A model generated the notes under the pieces. The model ran no database searches. It worked only from the letters and a program-made list of their open reading frames with translations, and was not told where the DNA came from. The position numbers and the translations under genes were made by a program. From Bosea sp. F3-2 (GTDB lineage Bacteria > Pseudomonadota > Alphaproteobacteria > Rhizobiales > Beijerinckiaceae), in contig NZ_CP042331.1 in the NCBI RefSeq assembly GCF_008253865.1, positions 1,178,001 to 1,242,000 of the forward strand: a stretch of 64,000 bases of DNA, in the 5' to 3' direction. Shown here piece by piece: positions 16,579-24,905 of this stretch (the stretch's first letter is position 1; the number at the start of each line of letters is the position of its first letter).

Positions 16579-17559
16579 ATGGTGACGGTCATGGACGCAT
16601 CGTTGTCGACCAAGCATCCGAGCTTCTACGGCCAGAGCGCTGTGGATCACTTTGGCATGGCAGGACGAGCCATCGCCTCCTTCGAACTCGAAGGTCAGCC
16701 CGCGCTTGTCGCAACTCACCTGCACTGTCGCCGGCAGACCAGGGAACGAACACGCCCGGTTTCCTCGGATGCGGCCTATTCAGTCCTCTATCAGCTCAGC
16801 GATCTCCAAAGCCGCTCGCGTTGGCTCGACGGGCGCCTCGATGCGTCCAGCCCGGTCGGGGCCGGAGAAGTGGAGGTGGTAGATCTACGCGATCGGCCAC
16901 AATGGCAGTTCAGCGGCGATTTTCATGCGCTTCAGTTTTACATCTCTCTCGCGGGGCTTTCATCATTTGCGAAGCAATGCAGCGCGCGAACAATTACCTC
17001 GTTGAGTTGGGAGAGCGGTGTTCCCGATGACGTTCTTTCGGGATTGTCGAACGCTCTCATCCAAGCCGCCGCGACGCCGAGCTCAAATCAACTCCTGATC
17101 GATCAACTCGCGATCACGATCCTCACGCATTTCGCGGAAACCTATGGCGGCCTGCAGTCGCTTGGAAAAGAGCACGCGACAGGGCTAGCTCCTTGGCAGT
17201 TGAGGCGGGCGACGGAGATCATGGCCGCGCGGCTTGCCTCAAATCTCAAGATTTCGCAGATCGCCAGCGAATGCCGGCTCACGCCAAGCCATTTTGCCAG
17301 GGCTTTCCGGCACAGCATGGGCGTCGCACCCCAGCGCTATCTCACGCAACTGCGCATCGAGGAGGCAAGAAAACTCCTGCCGAAAGGAGATTTGTCGCTT
17401 TCCGATATCGCCCTCGTTTGCGGCTTTGGCGATCAGAGCCACTTTACGCACGTCTTCAAAAAAATGACGGGGGAAAGCCCGGGCGCATGGAGGCGACTGC
17501 GGGCCTCACAGCGCCCCGAGGAGACAGCATCGCGGCCGAAGATTGCCTGCGGCTCTTGA
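16579..17559 (+). CDS. AraC-family transcriptional regulator
   Basis: The 326-residue protein has a C-terminal double helix-turn-helix of AraC/XylS type, about residues 215-315, including 'KISQIASECRLTPSHFARAF' and 'DIALVCGFGDQSHFTHVFKK'. The N-terminal 200 residues form an uncharacterised sensory domain. The start could be 16579 or the ATG at 16591. It is divergent from the OhrR-like gene, with a 254-base gap, and is followed by a TetR-type gene. Its target is unknown. Confidence 0.87.
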   Translation: MVTVMDASLSTKHPSFYGQSAVDHFGMAGRAIASFELEGQPALVATHLHCRRQTRERTRPVSSDAAYSVLYQLSDLQSRSRWLDGRLDASSPVGAGEVEVVDLRDRPQWQFSGDFHALQFYISLAGLSSFAKQCSARTITSLSWESGVPDDVLSGLSNALIQAAATPSSNQLLIDQLAITILTHFAETYGGLQSLGKEHATGLAPWQLRRATEIMAARLASNLKISQIASECRLTPSHFARAFRHSMGVAPQRYLTQLRIEEARKLLPKGDLSLSDIALVCGFGDQSHFTHVFKKMTGESPGAWRRLRASQRPEETASRPKIACGS

Positions 17560-17637
17560 ATCTTTACAGGCTTGCAAGGCAGGCCTCGATCGGTGATGCA
17601 CGATCCACTTAATATTTAAGACGACCGGTCATATTGA

Positions 17638-18220
17638 TTGCCTATGCCAAGACCCAATGCTCGCCAAAAGATCATCGACGCCGGCCTGAAGATCCTGATC
17701 GAGAAGGGCTTCAATGGCTCGGGTGTCCAGGACATCACCACCGCGGCCGGCGTGCCGAAGGGGTCGTTCTACAATCATTTCGACAGCAAGGAGGCGCTCG
17801 GCGCCGAAGTCGTCGACATCTATGGTCGCGACAATCCGCGTCGCGCTATCCTCGCCGATACATCCCCCCCCCCGCTGCAACGGCTGCGGGCTCACTTTGA
17901 GCGATTGAACGCGGTTTTTACCGACGCAGACTTCGGGCGCGGCTGCCTTCTGGGGAATTTCAGCGCCGAGCTCTTCGGCCAGAGCGAACTGATCCGCGAA
18001 CGTTTGGCCAACCTCTATCTCAACTGGTCGAGCGACATTCGCGACCGTGATCGCCGAAGCTCAGGCCAGTGGCTCGATCTCCACCACAACACCTGCGTTG
18101 GATCTCGCCGCGTTTCTGCTCGATGCCTATGAGGGCGCTTTGCTGCGGGCGCGGGCCGAGAAGAGCGGGCAGGCCTTCGATCGCTTCATGACGGTCGCCT
18201 TCACTCAAATCCTCACCTGA
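17638..18220 (+). pseudogene. TetR-family regulator, frameshifted near 18040
   Basis: The N-terminal helix-turn-helix ('GVQDITTAAGVPKGSFYNHF') and the middle part with 'GCLLGNFSAE' are typical of AcrR/TetR regulators and run in one frame to about 18040. The expected C-terminal domain ('DLAAFLLDAYEGALLRARAE', then 'FDRFMTVAFTQIL') continues in another frame to a stop at 18220. One extra base near 18040 explains this exactly: total length is 3n+1. The uninterrupted frame instead ends at 18132 with unrelated residues. A run of ten C at 17864-17873 is in frame. Either a real inactivation or a sequencing error. Confidence 0.75.
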
Positions 18221-18338
18221 GTCGATCCGAGCCGAGCACGAGAGCAACCAAGCCTAAAAAATTTGACCTGCTTGTATCGCTTTCGCGCCATCCGACAACG
18301 TGTTGTTCCTGCTCGACTTCATACTTGACGAAGACTAA

Positions 18339-18357
18339 TGTAAATTACAAGATACAT
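18339..18357. promoter_or_regulatory. Dyads before the polyol dehydrogenase gene
   Basis: TGTAAATTACA (18339-18349) is an 11-bp palindrome, and ATGTA (18338-18342) with TACAT (18353-18357) forms a second overlapping dyad. A TTGACG hexamer lies just upstream at 18325. This looks like the promoter and operator region of the dehydrogenase. It does not match the SorC-type sites further on. Confidence 0.4.
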
Positions 18358-18397
18358 TTGTTTAATGACTGTTTCGCTAAGCGAGTGCCGACCTCCC

Positions 18398-19438
18398 ATG
18401 TCTCATGCCGTCTTCCTCCACGCCGCCGGCGATGCACGGGTCGCGCCGTTCAACCTGCGCGAGGGAATGGTGGGCGAAACCCTGCTCGACGTCGCGGCCG
18501 TCGGGCTCTGCGGCAGTGACCTGCACTACTACAAGGACGGCGGCATCGGCTCGGCCGTGATCTCGACGCCGTTCGTTCCGGGTCACGAGTTCAGCGGCTG
18601 GTTGACGGAAGACCTGCCGGAGCTCGGCCTGACGCGCGGCGCGCTTGTTGCCGTCGATCCCAACCAGGCCTGCGGGCATTGCGAGCATTGCCAGAGTGGT
18701 CATCCCAATCTGTGTCCCGAAGTCGTCTTTATCGGTGCGCCGCCGCATGACGGGGCGATGACGGAGCGGATTTGGGTGCCGAAGTCCCAAATCGTGCCAG
18801 TGCCCGAAACCTTCTCGCCAAGCGACGCCGTGATGCTCGAGCCGCTCGGCGTCGCAATCCACGCGGTGGATCTGGCCAAGCCGCGGCTGCTCGAGCGCGT
18901 TGCGCTAATCGGCTGCGGGCCGATCGGCCTGTTGATCCTGCAGGTGCTGCGCACGGCGGGCGCCGGGGAGATCCTCGTCTGCGATCCGCAGCCCCATCGC
19001 CGTGGGCTCGCGCTCAGGCTGGGAGCGAGCAAGGCCGGGGCGAGCGTTGCCGATATCCGAGAATGGACAAAGGATGAGGGCCTGCCGCTGGTGATCGAGG
19101 CCACCAACGCTCCCGAGGGGTTCCGGGATGCCATCCGTGCCGCCCGCATAGGCGGCCGCGTCGTGCTGGTCGGCATCCCCGACGGCGACAGCTATGTTAT
19201 CCCAGCCGCGGAGGCCCGCAGGCGTGGCCTGAACATCAAGTTCTCGCGCCGGATGGGCCATGTCTATCCGCGCGCGATCGAGCTCGTGGCGCTGGGCAAG
19301 GTCAATGTCGAGGCCGTGGTCAGCCATCGTTTCGCCCTCTCCGAAGGCCCGACCGCCTTCCGCCGCCACGCCGCCAACGAGGCGGGCATGGTGAAGAGCA
19401 TGATCTATCCCAGCGGCTTCCCCGATGAACGCCGCTGA
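18398..19438 (+). CDS. Zinc-dependent polyol dehydrogenase (sorbitol/xylitol/threonine dehydrogenase type)
   Basis: This medium-chain dehydrogenase has 346 residues from 18398; an ATG at 18365 would add eleven. The catalytic zinc motif 'GLCGSDLHYY', the structural zinc motif 'CGHCEHCQSGHPNLC' and the NAD-binding 'IGCGPIGLLILQ' are all present. It likely oxidises a sugar alcohol or related polyol to a ketose. It is followed closely by a xylulokinase relic, the classical partner that phosphorylates xylulose formed by xylitol or arabitol dehydrogenase. The original pathway was thus probably pentitol breakdown. Confidence 0.87.
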   Translation: MSHAVFLHAAGDARVAPFNLREGMVGETLLDVAAVGLCGSDLHYYKDGGIGSAVISTPFVPGHEFSGWLTEDLPELGLTRGALVAVDPNQACGHCEHCQSGHPNLCPEVVFIGAPPHDGAMTERIWVPKSQIVPVPETFSPSDAVMLEPLGVAIHAVDLAKPRLLERVALIGCGPIGLLILQVLRTAGAGEILVCDPQPHRRGLALRLGASKAGASVADIREWTKDEGLPLVIEATNAPEGFRDAIRAARIGGRVVLVGIPDGDSYVIPAAEARRRGLNIKFSRRMGHVYPRAIELVALGKVNVEAVVSHRFALSEGPTAFRRHAANEAGMVKSMIYPSGFPDERR

Positions 19439-19459
19439 ACGCGTGCCGCCGGCCCTAAT

Positions 19460-19787
19460 GTGACCTATATCGGCATCGATCTCGGAACCTCGTCGCTCAA
19501 GGCCGTTCTGGTCGACGATGGCCAGCGCGTGCTCGCCGCCGCGACGCGGGATCTTTCAGTCGATCGCCCCTCGCCGCTCTGGTCGGAGCAGGACCCGGCG
19601 GACTGGATCGCGGCCGCTTTGGCGGCTGGCCCGCCTGGCCTGCCTGGGCGAGGACCCGCCCGCGATCTGCGTGCCGCCATCCGGCGATGTCGAGATCTTC
19701 GCCCCGGATCCCGGGAGGGCGGCAACCTATGCCGACCACTACGCCCACTGGAGACGCGTTGCTGAGGCCGCTCGCACGCTGCGATGA
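19460..19787 (+). pseudogene. xylB: Xylulokinase relic with large internal deletion
   Basis: The first 55 residues are a clear xylulokinase N-terminus: 'YIGIDLGTSSLKAVLVDDG', then 'RPSPLWSEQDPADWI'. At about 19625 the sequence jumps to what looks like the kinase C-terminus in another frame ('RLARLACLGEDPPAICVPP', then 'APDPGRAATYADHYAHW'), ending at 19787. A normal kinase is about 480-500 residues; here under 110 codons remain, so roughly 1.1 kb has been lost. The kinase cannot work. It marks an earlier dehydrogenase-kinase pentitol operon. Confidence 0.8.
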
Positions 19788-19800
19788 AGCGGGGTCGGAT

Positions 19801-19839
19801 TTGACAGAGACGCGGGCAAATGCTCTTCATGTGAGCATT
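19801..19839 (+). promoter_or_regulatory. Candidate promoter and SorC-type operator before the HAD/SorC genes
   Basis: TTGACA at 19801-19806 resembles a -35 box. AATGCTC, seven bases, GAGCATT (19819-19839) is a perfect dyad placed where the -10 region would fall. The core ATGCTC-N7-GAGCAT matches the site before the downstream transporter operon in both half-sites and spacing, which supports autoregulation by the SorC protein. Confidence 0.55.
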
Positions 19840-19861
19840 AGACCCAAACTTCTGCTGCCCG

Positions 19862-20539
19862 ATGCCCTCGCAACGACCACCCTTCGACCTCGTCATTCTC
19901 GATTGCGACGGCGTACTCGTCGACAGCGAGGTCATCAGCTGCCAGACCCTGGTCGAAATTCTCTCGCCTTTCGATCCGAGCTATGATCTGCAGGCCGTCA
20001 TGCGCCGCTATCTTGGACGACCGTCCGGCGCTGTCATCGAGGATTACGAGCGAATGACTGGTCGCCCGGCTTCGGCTGATTTCACGCAGGACTGGCGGGC
20101 GCGGCTGTTCACCTCCTTCCGGAGAGAGCTTCAGGCGGTCGTCGGCGTCCGCAGCGCGATCGAGACCTTCGGCAGCGACTACTGTGTAGCCTCATCCAGC
20201 GACGAGGAGCGCATCGAGATCTGCCTCCGGAAGGCAGCGCTCTGGGACCTTTTCGAGGGCAGGATCTTCAGCACCTCGCGCGTGCGGCATGGCAAGCCGG
20301 CGCCCGATCTGTTCCTGCTGGCAGCGAGCGAGCGCGGCGCGACGCCGGAACGCTGCCTGGTTATCGAAGACAGCGTCAGCGGCGTCATGGCGGCGAAAGC
20401 GGCGGGAATGACGGCCTACGGCCTGGCTGCCGGCAGCCATTTCGCCGTTCTCGACCAGCGACAGGCGCTTCTTGCCGCCGGGGCGGACAAGCTGTTCGAA
20501 TCCTGGCAGGAACTGGCGCCGACGCCGGTGGCCGACTGA
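19862..20539 (+). CDS. HAD-family phosphatase (beta-phosphoglucomutase/sugar phosphatase type)
   Basis: The 225-residue protein has the nucleophile motif 'LDCDGVLVDSE' (residues 13-23), a small helical cap, and later motifs 'ASSSDEE', 'GKPAPD' and 'CLVIEDSVSGVMAAKAAGM'. It belongs to the HAD subgroup of sugar phosphatases and phosphomutases. It is followed after seven bases by the SorC regulator, so the two are probably co-transcribed. A role in dephosphorylating a polyol or sugar phosphate made by this locus is likely but unproven. Confidence 0.87.
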   Translation: MPSQRPPFDLVILDCDGVLVDSEVISCQTLVEILSPFDPSYDLQAVMRRYLGRPSGAVIEDYERMTGRPASADFTQDWRARLFTSFRRELQAVVGVRSAIETFGSDYCVASSSDEERIEICLRKAALWDLFEGRIFSTSRVRHGKPAPDLFLLAASERGATPERCLVIEDSVSGVMAAKAAGMTAYGLAAGSHFAVLDQRQALLAAGADKLFESWQELAPTPVAD

Positions 20540-20546
20540 GAATCCG

Positions 20547-21494
20547 ATGGCCGACAACGACAGCACCCGCCTCGACGACGCCGCCCGGGCCGGCTGGCTC
20601 TACTACATCGCCGGCCGCACGCAGGACGACATCGCGCAGATCCTGAACATCTCACGCCCGGCGGCGCAGCGCCTCGTTTCGCTCTGCCGCAGCGAGGGGC
20701 TGATCAGCTTCCGGATGAATCACCCGATCAGCAGCTGCATGGAGCTCGCCGCAAGGCTGCGCGACCGCTTCGAGCTGCTGCACTGCGAGGTCGCGCCCTC
20801 CGACGGCTCGGCCGAAACCGCCGCGGCCGGCGTTGCGGCGCTCGGCGGCGTGCTGATCGAGCGCTGGCTGCGCTCGCGCAAATCACTGGTCATGGCGCTC
20901 GGCACCGGCCGCTCGATGCGCGCGAGCATCGAGCGCGTTCCTGCGATGTCCTGCCCGTTGCACCGGCTGGTTTCGCTGGTCGGCACCATTTCGCCCGACG
21001 GCTCCGCCAGCCCGTTCGACACGCTGGTCAAGCTCGCCGAGATCACCAAGGCCCAGCATTTTCCGATGCCGCTGCCGCTTTACGTCTCGAGCCCCGAGGA
21101 GCGTGCACAGCTGATCGAGATCGAATCCGTACGTCGCATCCACGCCATCGCCAGCGAGGCCGACCTCTGGCTGATGGGCATCAGCCAGATCGACGACGAC
21201 GCCGTGCTCTATCGCGACGGCTTCATGACGCGCAGCGAGCTGCTCGAGATGGTGCGCAACGGCGCCGTGGGCGAAGTGACCGGCTGGGTCTTCGACGCCG
21301 AGGGCAAGCTGCTGAACTGCGGCACGAATCTGCGCGTGACGAGCGTGCCGCCGGAGCCGCACGGCGACCGCCTGCGGATCTGCATCGGACAGGGAGCGGC
21401 CAAGGTCGCCGCTCTGCGCGCCGCGCTCGCCGGCAAGATCGTCAACGGCCTCGTCACCGACGAGGAAACGGCGCGCGCCCTGCTGGCGGCCTGA
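20547..21494 (+). CDS. SorC/DeoR-type sugar-binding transcriptional regulator
   Basis: The 315-residue protein starts at 20547 and has an N-terminal sigma-like helix-turn-helix ('IAGRTQDDIAQILNISRPAAQRLV'; about residues 23-47, written here in part) followed by a SorC sugar-binding domain. SorC proteins respond to phosphorylated sugars or polyols and repress or activate polyol operons. It lies directly upstream of the Ugp-like transporter operon, whose promoter carries tandem palindromes. It is the expected regulator of the polyol locus. Confidence 0.87.
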   Translation: MADNDSTRLDDAARAGWLYYIAGRTQDDIAQILNISRPAAQRLVSLCRSEGLISFRMNHPISSCMELAARLRDRFELLHCEVAPSDGSAETAAAGVAALGGVLIERWLRSRKSLVMALGTGRSMRASIERVPAMSCPLHRLVSLVGTISPDGSASPFDTLVKLAEITKAQHFPMPLPLYVSSPEERAQLIEIESVRRIHAIASEADLWLMGISQIDDDAVLYRDGFMTRSELLEMVRNGAVGEVTGWVFDAEGKLLNCGTNLRVTSVPPEPHGDRLRICIGQGAAKVAALRAALAGKIVNGLVTDEETARALLAA

Positions 21495-21582
21495 CGCCCC
21501 TCCCCCAAGCCAACAATCTCCCGGATTTTCCGGCCGCGGCGCGGCCAGCGCCCGCTCGTTGTCATCCGCATGTCATCGACGG

Positions 21583-21635
21583 TTGACATAGGAAGCGGGT
21601 GTGCGAGCATATGCTTCAATCAAGAGCATATGCTC
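21583..21635 (+). promoter_or_regulatory. Promoter with tandem SorC-type operators before the Ugp-like operon
   Basis: TTGACA at 21583-21588 is followed 18 bases later by CATATG/GCATAT, a possible -10. AGCATATGCT at 21606-21615 and GAGCATATGCTC at 21624-21635 are palindromes with centres 19 bases apart. Between them, ATGCTT-N7-GAGCAT (21611-21629) repeats the half-site and spacing found at 19820-19838. A protein bound here would cover the -10 region, which fits repression by the SorC regulator. Confidence 0.62.
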
Positions 21636-21661
21636 ACATAACTTAATGAGGGAGGTTTGGA

Positions 21662-22975
21662 ATGCGATCTTTCCTTGGAGCGCTCGCCGGGGTCGGCGCG
21701 CTGGCTCTGGCAGGCATGTCCTCGGCCGGGGCCGCGACCGAAATCGAGTTCTGGCACGCGATGAGCGGCGCACTCGGCGAGCGGGTCGACGAGCTGGTCA
21801 AGAAGTTCAACGACTCGCAGAAGGACTACGTGGTCAAGGCGGTCGGCAAGGGCAGCTATGACGAGGTGCTGAACGGCACGATTGCGGCCTACCGCGCCAA
21901 GCGCCAGCCCGAGATCGTGCAGTCGAACGAGCGCTCCTTCCTGACGATGGTCAATTCCGGCGCCATCGTTTCGACGAGCGACCTGATGGCGCAGCAGAGC
22001 CATCCGATCGACGTCTCGAAGTTCATCGCCCCGGTGGTCAGCTACTACGCGATCGACGGCAAGCTGCAGGCGATGCCGTTCAACTCATCGACGCCGATCC
22101 TGTTCTATAACCGCGACCATTTCAAAGCGGCGGGGTTCGACAAGCCCGGCGCGACATGGCAGCAACTCGAGCCCCAGCTGGAGGCGATCAAGGCCAAAGG
22201 CGTGTCGAAATGCGCGATGGTGCTGCCCGGCGACTATGAGTGGAGCTTCCTCGAGAACTACAGCGCGGTGAACGACATCCCGTATGCGACGAAGCGCAAC
22301 GGCATGGACGGCCTCGACACCAGCTTCGTCTTCAACAAGGGCAAGCTCGTCGGCCAGGTCGAGCGAATGAAGCGGCTGGTCGGCCCCGGCGTGATGCAGC
22401 TCGCCGGCCAGGGCATCATCCCGATCCAGCTCTTCACGTCGGGCGAGTGCTCGACGATCATCGCCTCCACCGCCTCGCACGCTGCGGTCGTCGCCGCCGC
22501 GAAGTTCGACTGGAGCGCCGCCGAGCTTCCCTATGAGCAGGGCGTGACCCCGAAGAACAGCGTCATCGGCGGCGCCGCGCTCTGGACTCTGAAGGGGCAT
22601 ACGCCGGAGAAGTACAAGGCGATCGCCGCCTTCTACGATTTCCTCGCGAAGACCGATACGCAGGTCTGGTGGCATCAGGCGACGGGCTATGTCCCGGTCA
22701 CAACCGCGGCCTACGAAGCGGCCAAGGCGCAGGGCTACTATCAGAAGAACCCGACGCGCGAGATCGCGGTGCTCCAGCTAATGCGCGGCACACCCAGCGA
22801 CAATTCGCTCGGTTTCCGCATCGGCAACAGCAACCAGATCAACGTTGCGATCATGGAGGAGGTCTCGGCCGCCTTCCTCGACAAGAAGCCGGTGCAACAG
22901 GCTCTCGATGACGCGGTCGCCCGCGGCAACGAGGCGCTGCGCCGCTACGAGCAGCTCAATGCCGGCAAGAAGTAG
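21662..22975 (+). CDS. UgpB-like ABC substrate-binding protein
   Basis: The 437-residue protein has a Sec signal peptide cleaved near 'SSAGAAT' and a mature N-terminus 'EIEFWHAMSGALGERVDEL', highly typical of UgpB, the sn-glycerol-3-phosphate and glycerophosphodiester receptor. It is preceded by GGGAGG at 21649-21654. It is the first gene of the SorC-linked operon. Given the downstream phosphodiesterase, the ligand may be a glycerophosphodiester or a polyol derivative. Confidence 0.87.
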   Translation: MRSFLGALAGVGALALAGMSSAGAATEIEFWHAMSGALGERVDELVKKFNDSQKDYVVKAVGKGSYDEVLNGTIAAYRAKRQPEIVQSNERSFLTMVNSGAIVSTSDLMAQQSHPIDVSKFIAPVVSYYAIDGKLQAMPFNSSTPILFYNRDHFKAAGFDKPGATWQQLEPQLEAIKAKGVSKCAMVLPGDYEWSFLENYSAVNDIPYATKRNGMDGLDTSFVFNKGKLVGQVERMKRLVGPGVMQLAGQGIIPIQLFTSGECSTIIASTASHAAVVAAAKFDWSAAELPYEQGVTPKNSVIGGAALWTLKGHTPEKYKAIAAFYDFLAKTDTQVWWHQATGYVPVTTAAYEAAKAQGYYQKNPTREIAVLQLMRGTPSDNSLGFRIGNSNQINVAIMEEVSAAFLDKKPVQQALDDAVARGNEALRRYEQLNAGKK

Positions 22976-22994
22976 TACGGCGGCCCTTCCCACG

Positions 22995-23963
22995 ATGGCT
23001 GGCGGCGGCTTGCGCCTCCGCTGGCCGTTCCGGCGCCTGCTCGTCAAGGGCGCCGGCGATGCCCAAGCCGAGAGCGGGCTGAAGCGCGCGCATTTCCGGG
23101 AATGGCGCTTGCCGTTCTGGCTGCTGGCGCCGCAGCTCTTCATCCTGTTGCTGTTCTTCTTCATTCCCTCGATCCGGGCGTTGATCCAGGCCTTCCAGCT
23201 GACCGACCCGTTCGGCGCTACCACCCAATGGGTCGGATTCCAGAATTTCGAGCGGCTGTTCCGCAGCGGCGTCTACTGGTCCTCGGCGCAGGTGACGCTG
23301 ATCTTCACCATCGCGCAGAACGTGCTGACGCTGTCGTTCGCTCTGCTGCTCGCCTTCGCCTCGAACCACACCCTGCGCGGCCGCGGCGCCTACCGCACCG
23401 TGCTGCTGCTGCCCTACGCCATCGCCCCGGCGATCGCCGGCATCATGCTCGCCTTCCTGTTCAATCCCCGGGTCGGCCCCGTCGCGCACACGCTGCAAGG
23501 GCTCGGCTTCGACTGGGATCCGAACCGCAACTCCTGGCACGCCCTCGCCCTGATCGTGATGGCAGCCTCGTGGAAGCACATCTGCTACAACTACATCTTC
23601 CTGGTGGCCGCGCTGATGTCCGTGCCCCAGTCGATCCTCGAATCGGCCTATCTCGACGGCGCGGGACCGATCCAGCGCTTCCTGCGCATCTCGCTGCCGA
23701 TGATCACGCCGACGCTGTTCTTCCTGATCGTGATCAATTTCGTCTACGGGCTATTCGAGACCTTCGCCATCGTCGACGCCACGACCCGGGGCGGCCCGGC
23801 CGGCGCCACCTCCATCCTGGTCTACAAGGTCTATCAGGACGGCTTCGTCACGCTGGACCTCGGCTCCTCCGCCGCGCAATCCGTCGTGCTGATGGTGCTC
23901 GCTCTGCTCCTGACCTTCGCGCAGTTCCGCTTCGTGGAGCGCCGCGTGAACTACAGCGTCTAG
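22995..23963 (+). CDS. UgpA-like ABC transporter permease
   Basis: The 322-residue inner-membrane protein has six main hydrophobic segments, starting with 'WLLAPQLFILLLFFFIPSI', and the EAA loop 'ESAYLDGAGPIQRFLRISLP' that docks on the ATPase. It starts 19 bases after the binding protein; the ATG at 22995 is chosen because further upstream codons lie inside that gene. It pairs with the next permease in a Ugp-type importer. Confidence 0.87.
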   Translation: MAGGGLRLRWPFRRLLVKGAGDAQAESGLKRAHFREWRLPFWLLAPQLFILLLFFFIPSIRALIQAFQLTDPFGATTQWVGFQNFERLFRSGVYWSSAQVTLIFTIAQNVLTLSFALLLAFASNHTLRGRGAYRTVLLLPYAIAPAIAGIMLAFLFNPRVGPVAHTLQGLGFDWDPNRNSWHALALIVMAASWKHICYNYIFLVAALMSVPQSILESAYLDGAGPIQRFLRISLPMITPTLFFLIVINFVYGLFETFAIVDATTRGGPAGATSILVYKVYQDGFVTLDLGSSAAQSVVLMVLALLLTFAQFRFVERRVNYSV

Positions 23964-23970
23964 GCCGGCG

Positions 23971-24861
23971 ATGAACGAACGTACGCCGATCCTCGACGCC
24001 GTGTGCCATCTCATCCTGCTGGTGGGCGCGGCGCTCGTCTGCCTGCCGATCTACTTCGTCTTCGTCACCGGTTCGCTCTCGCAGCCGGAGATCATGCGCG
24101 TGCCGATGTCCTGGCTGCCCGGCAACCAGTTCTTCGCGAACATGCAGACCGTGCTGAGCAACGCCAATTTCGGCCGGCTCTTGCTCAACTCCTTCATCAT
24201 CGCAATCGGCATCACCGTCGGGAAGCTCGCGGTGTCTGTGATCGCGGCCTTCGCCGTCACCTATTTCCGCTTCCCCTTCCGGATGACCGCCTTCTGGCTG
24301 ATCTTCATGTCGCTGATGCTGCCGATCGAGGTGCGCATCGTGCCGACCTACGAGTCGGCGGCGAACGTCGCCTTGCCGCTCAACATCCTCGGCTCCTGGC
24401 TCGGCATTCAGGCGCTGGTCGATCTCGACTGGAACCTGGTCAACACCTATTCAGGCCTGATCCTGCCGCTGATCGCCTCCGCCACGGCGACTTTCCTCTT
24501 CCGCCAATTCTTCCTCACCGTCCCTGACGAGCTCTGCGAGGCCGCGCGCATCGACGGCGCCAGCCCGTGGCAGTTCTTCCGGCTGATCCTGCTGCCCCTG
24601 TCGCGCTCGAACATTGTGGCGCTGGCGATCATCCTCTTCCTGATGGGCTGGAACCAGTATCTCTGGCCGCTACTGCTCACCACCGAGCCCGCCATGGCCA
24701 ATGCCGTGATCGGCCTGAAGAAGTTGATGCCGCAGAGCGACTCGCTGCCGACCTGGCATCTCCTCATGAACGCGGCCTTCCTGACGATGCTGCCGCCCAC
24801 TCTCGTCATCCTCATTCTCCAGCGCTGGTTCGTGAAAGGGCTGGTGGACAGCGGCAAATAA
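23971..24861 (+). CDS. UgpE-like ABC transporter permease
   Basis: The 296-residue second permease has six membrane segments and the EAA motif 'CEAARIDGASPWQFFRLILL'. It starts seven bases after UgpA. In canonical ugpBAECQ operons the ATPase gene ugpC would follow; here the next gene is the phosphodiesterase, so the ATPase must come from elsewhere. One candidate in the window is the UgpC-like gene at 37232. Confidence 0.87.
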   Translation: MNERTPILDAVCHLILLVGAALVCLPIYFVFVTGSLSQPEIMRVPMSWLPGNQFFANMQTVLSNANFGRLLLNSFIIAIGITVGKLAVSVIAAFAVTYFRFPFRMTAFWLIFMSLMLPIEVRIVPTYESAANVALPLNILGSWLGIQALVDLDWNLVNTYSGLILPLIASATATFLFRQFFLTVPDELCEAARIDGASPWQFFRLILLPLSRSNIVALAIILFLMGWNQYLWPLLLTTEPAMANAVIGLKKLMPQSDSLPTWHLLMNAAFLTMLPPTLVILILQRWFVKGLVDSGK

Positions 24862-24905
24862 TCGCCGGCAACTAACCCGCAAACAGGCAAGCAGGGCTCA
24901 TCGAC

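Noticed and set aside
17864..17873. Run of ten C as a phase-variation tract in the TetR gene
   Set aside because: The frame is correct on both sides of the run; the actual frame change lies about 170 bases later.
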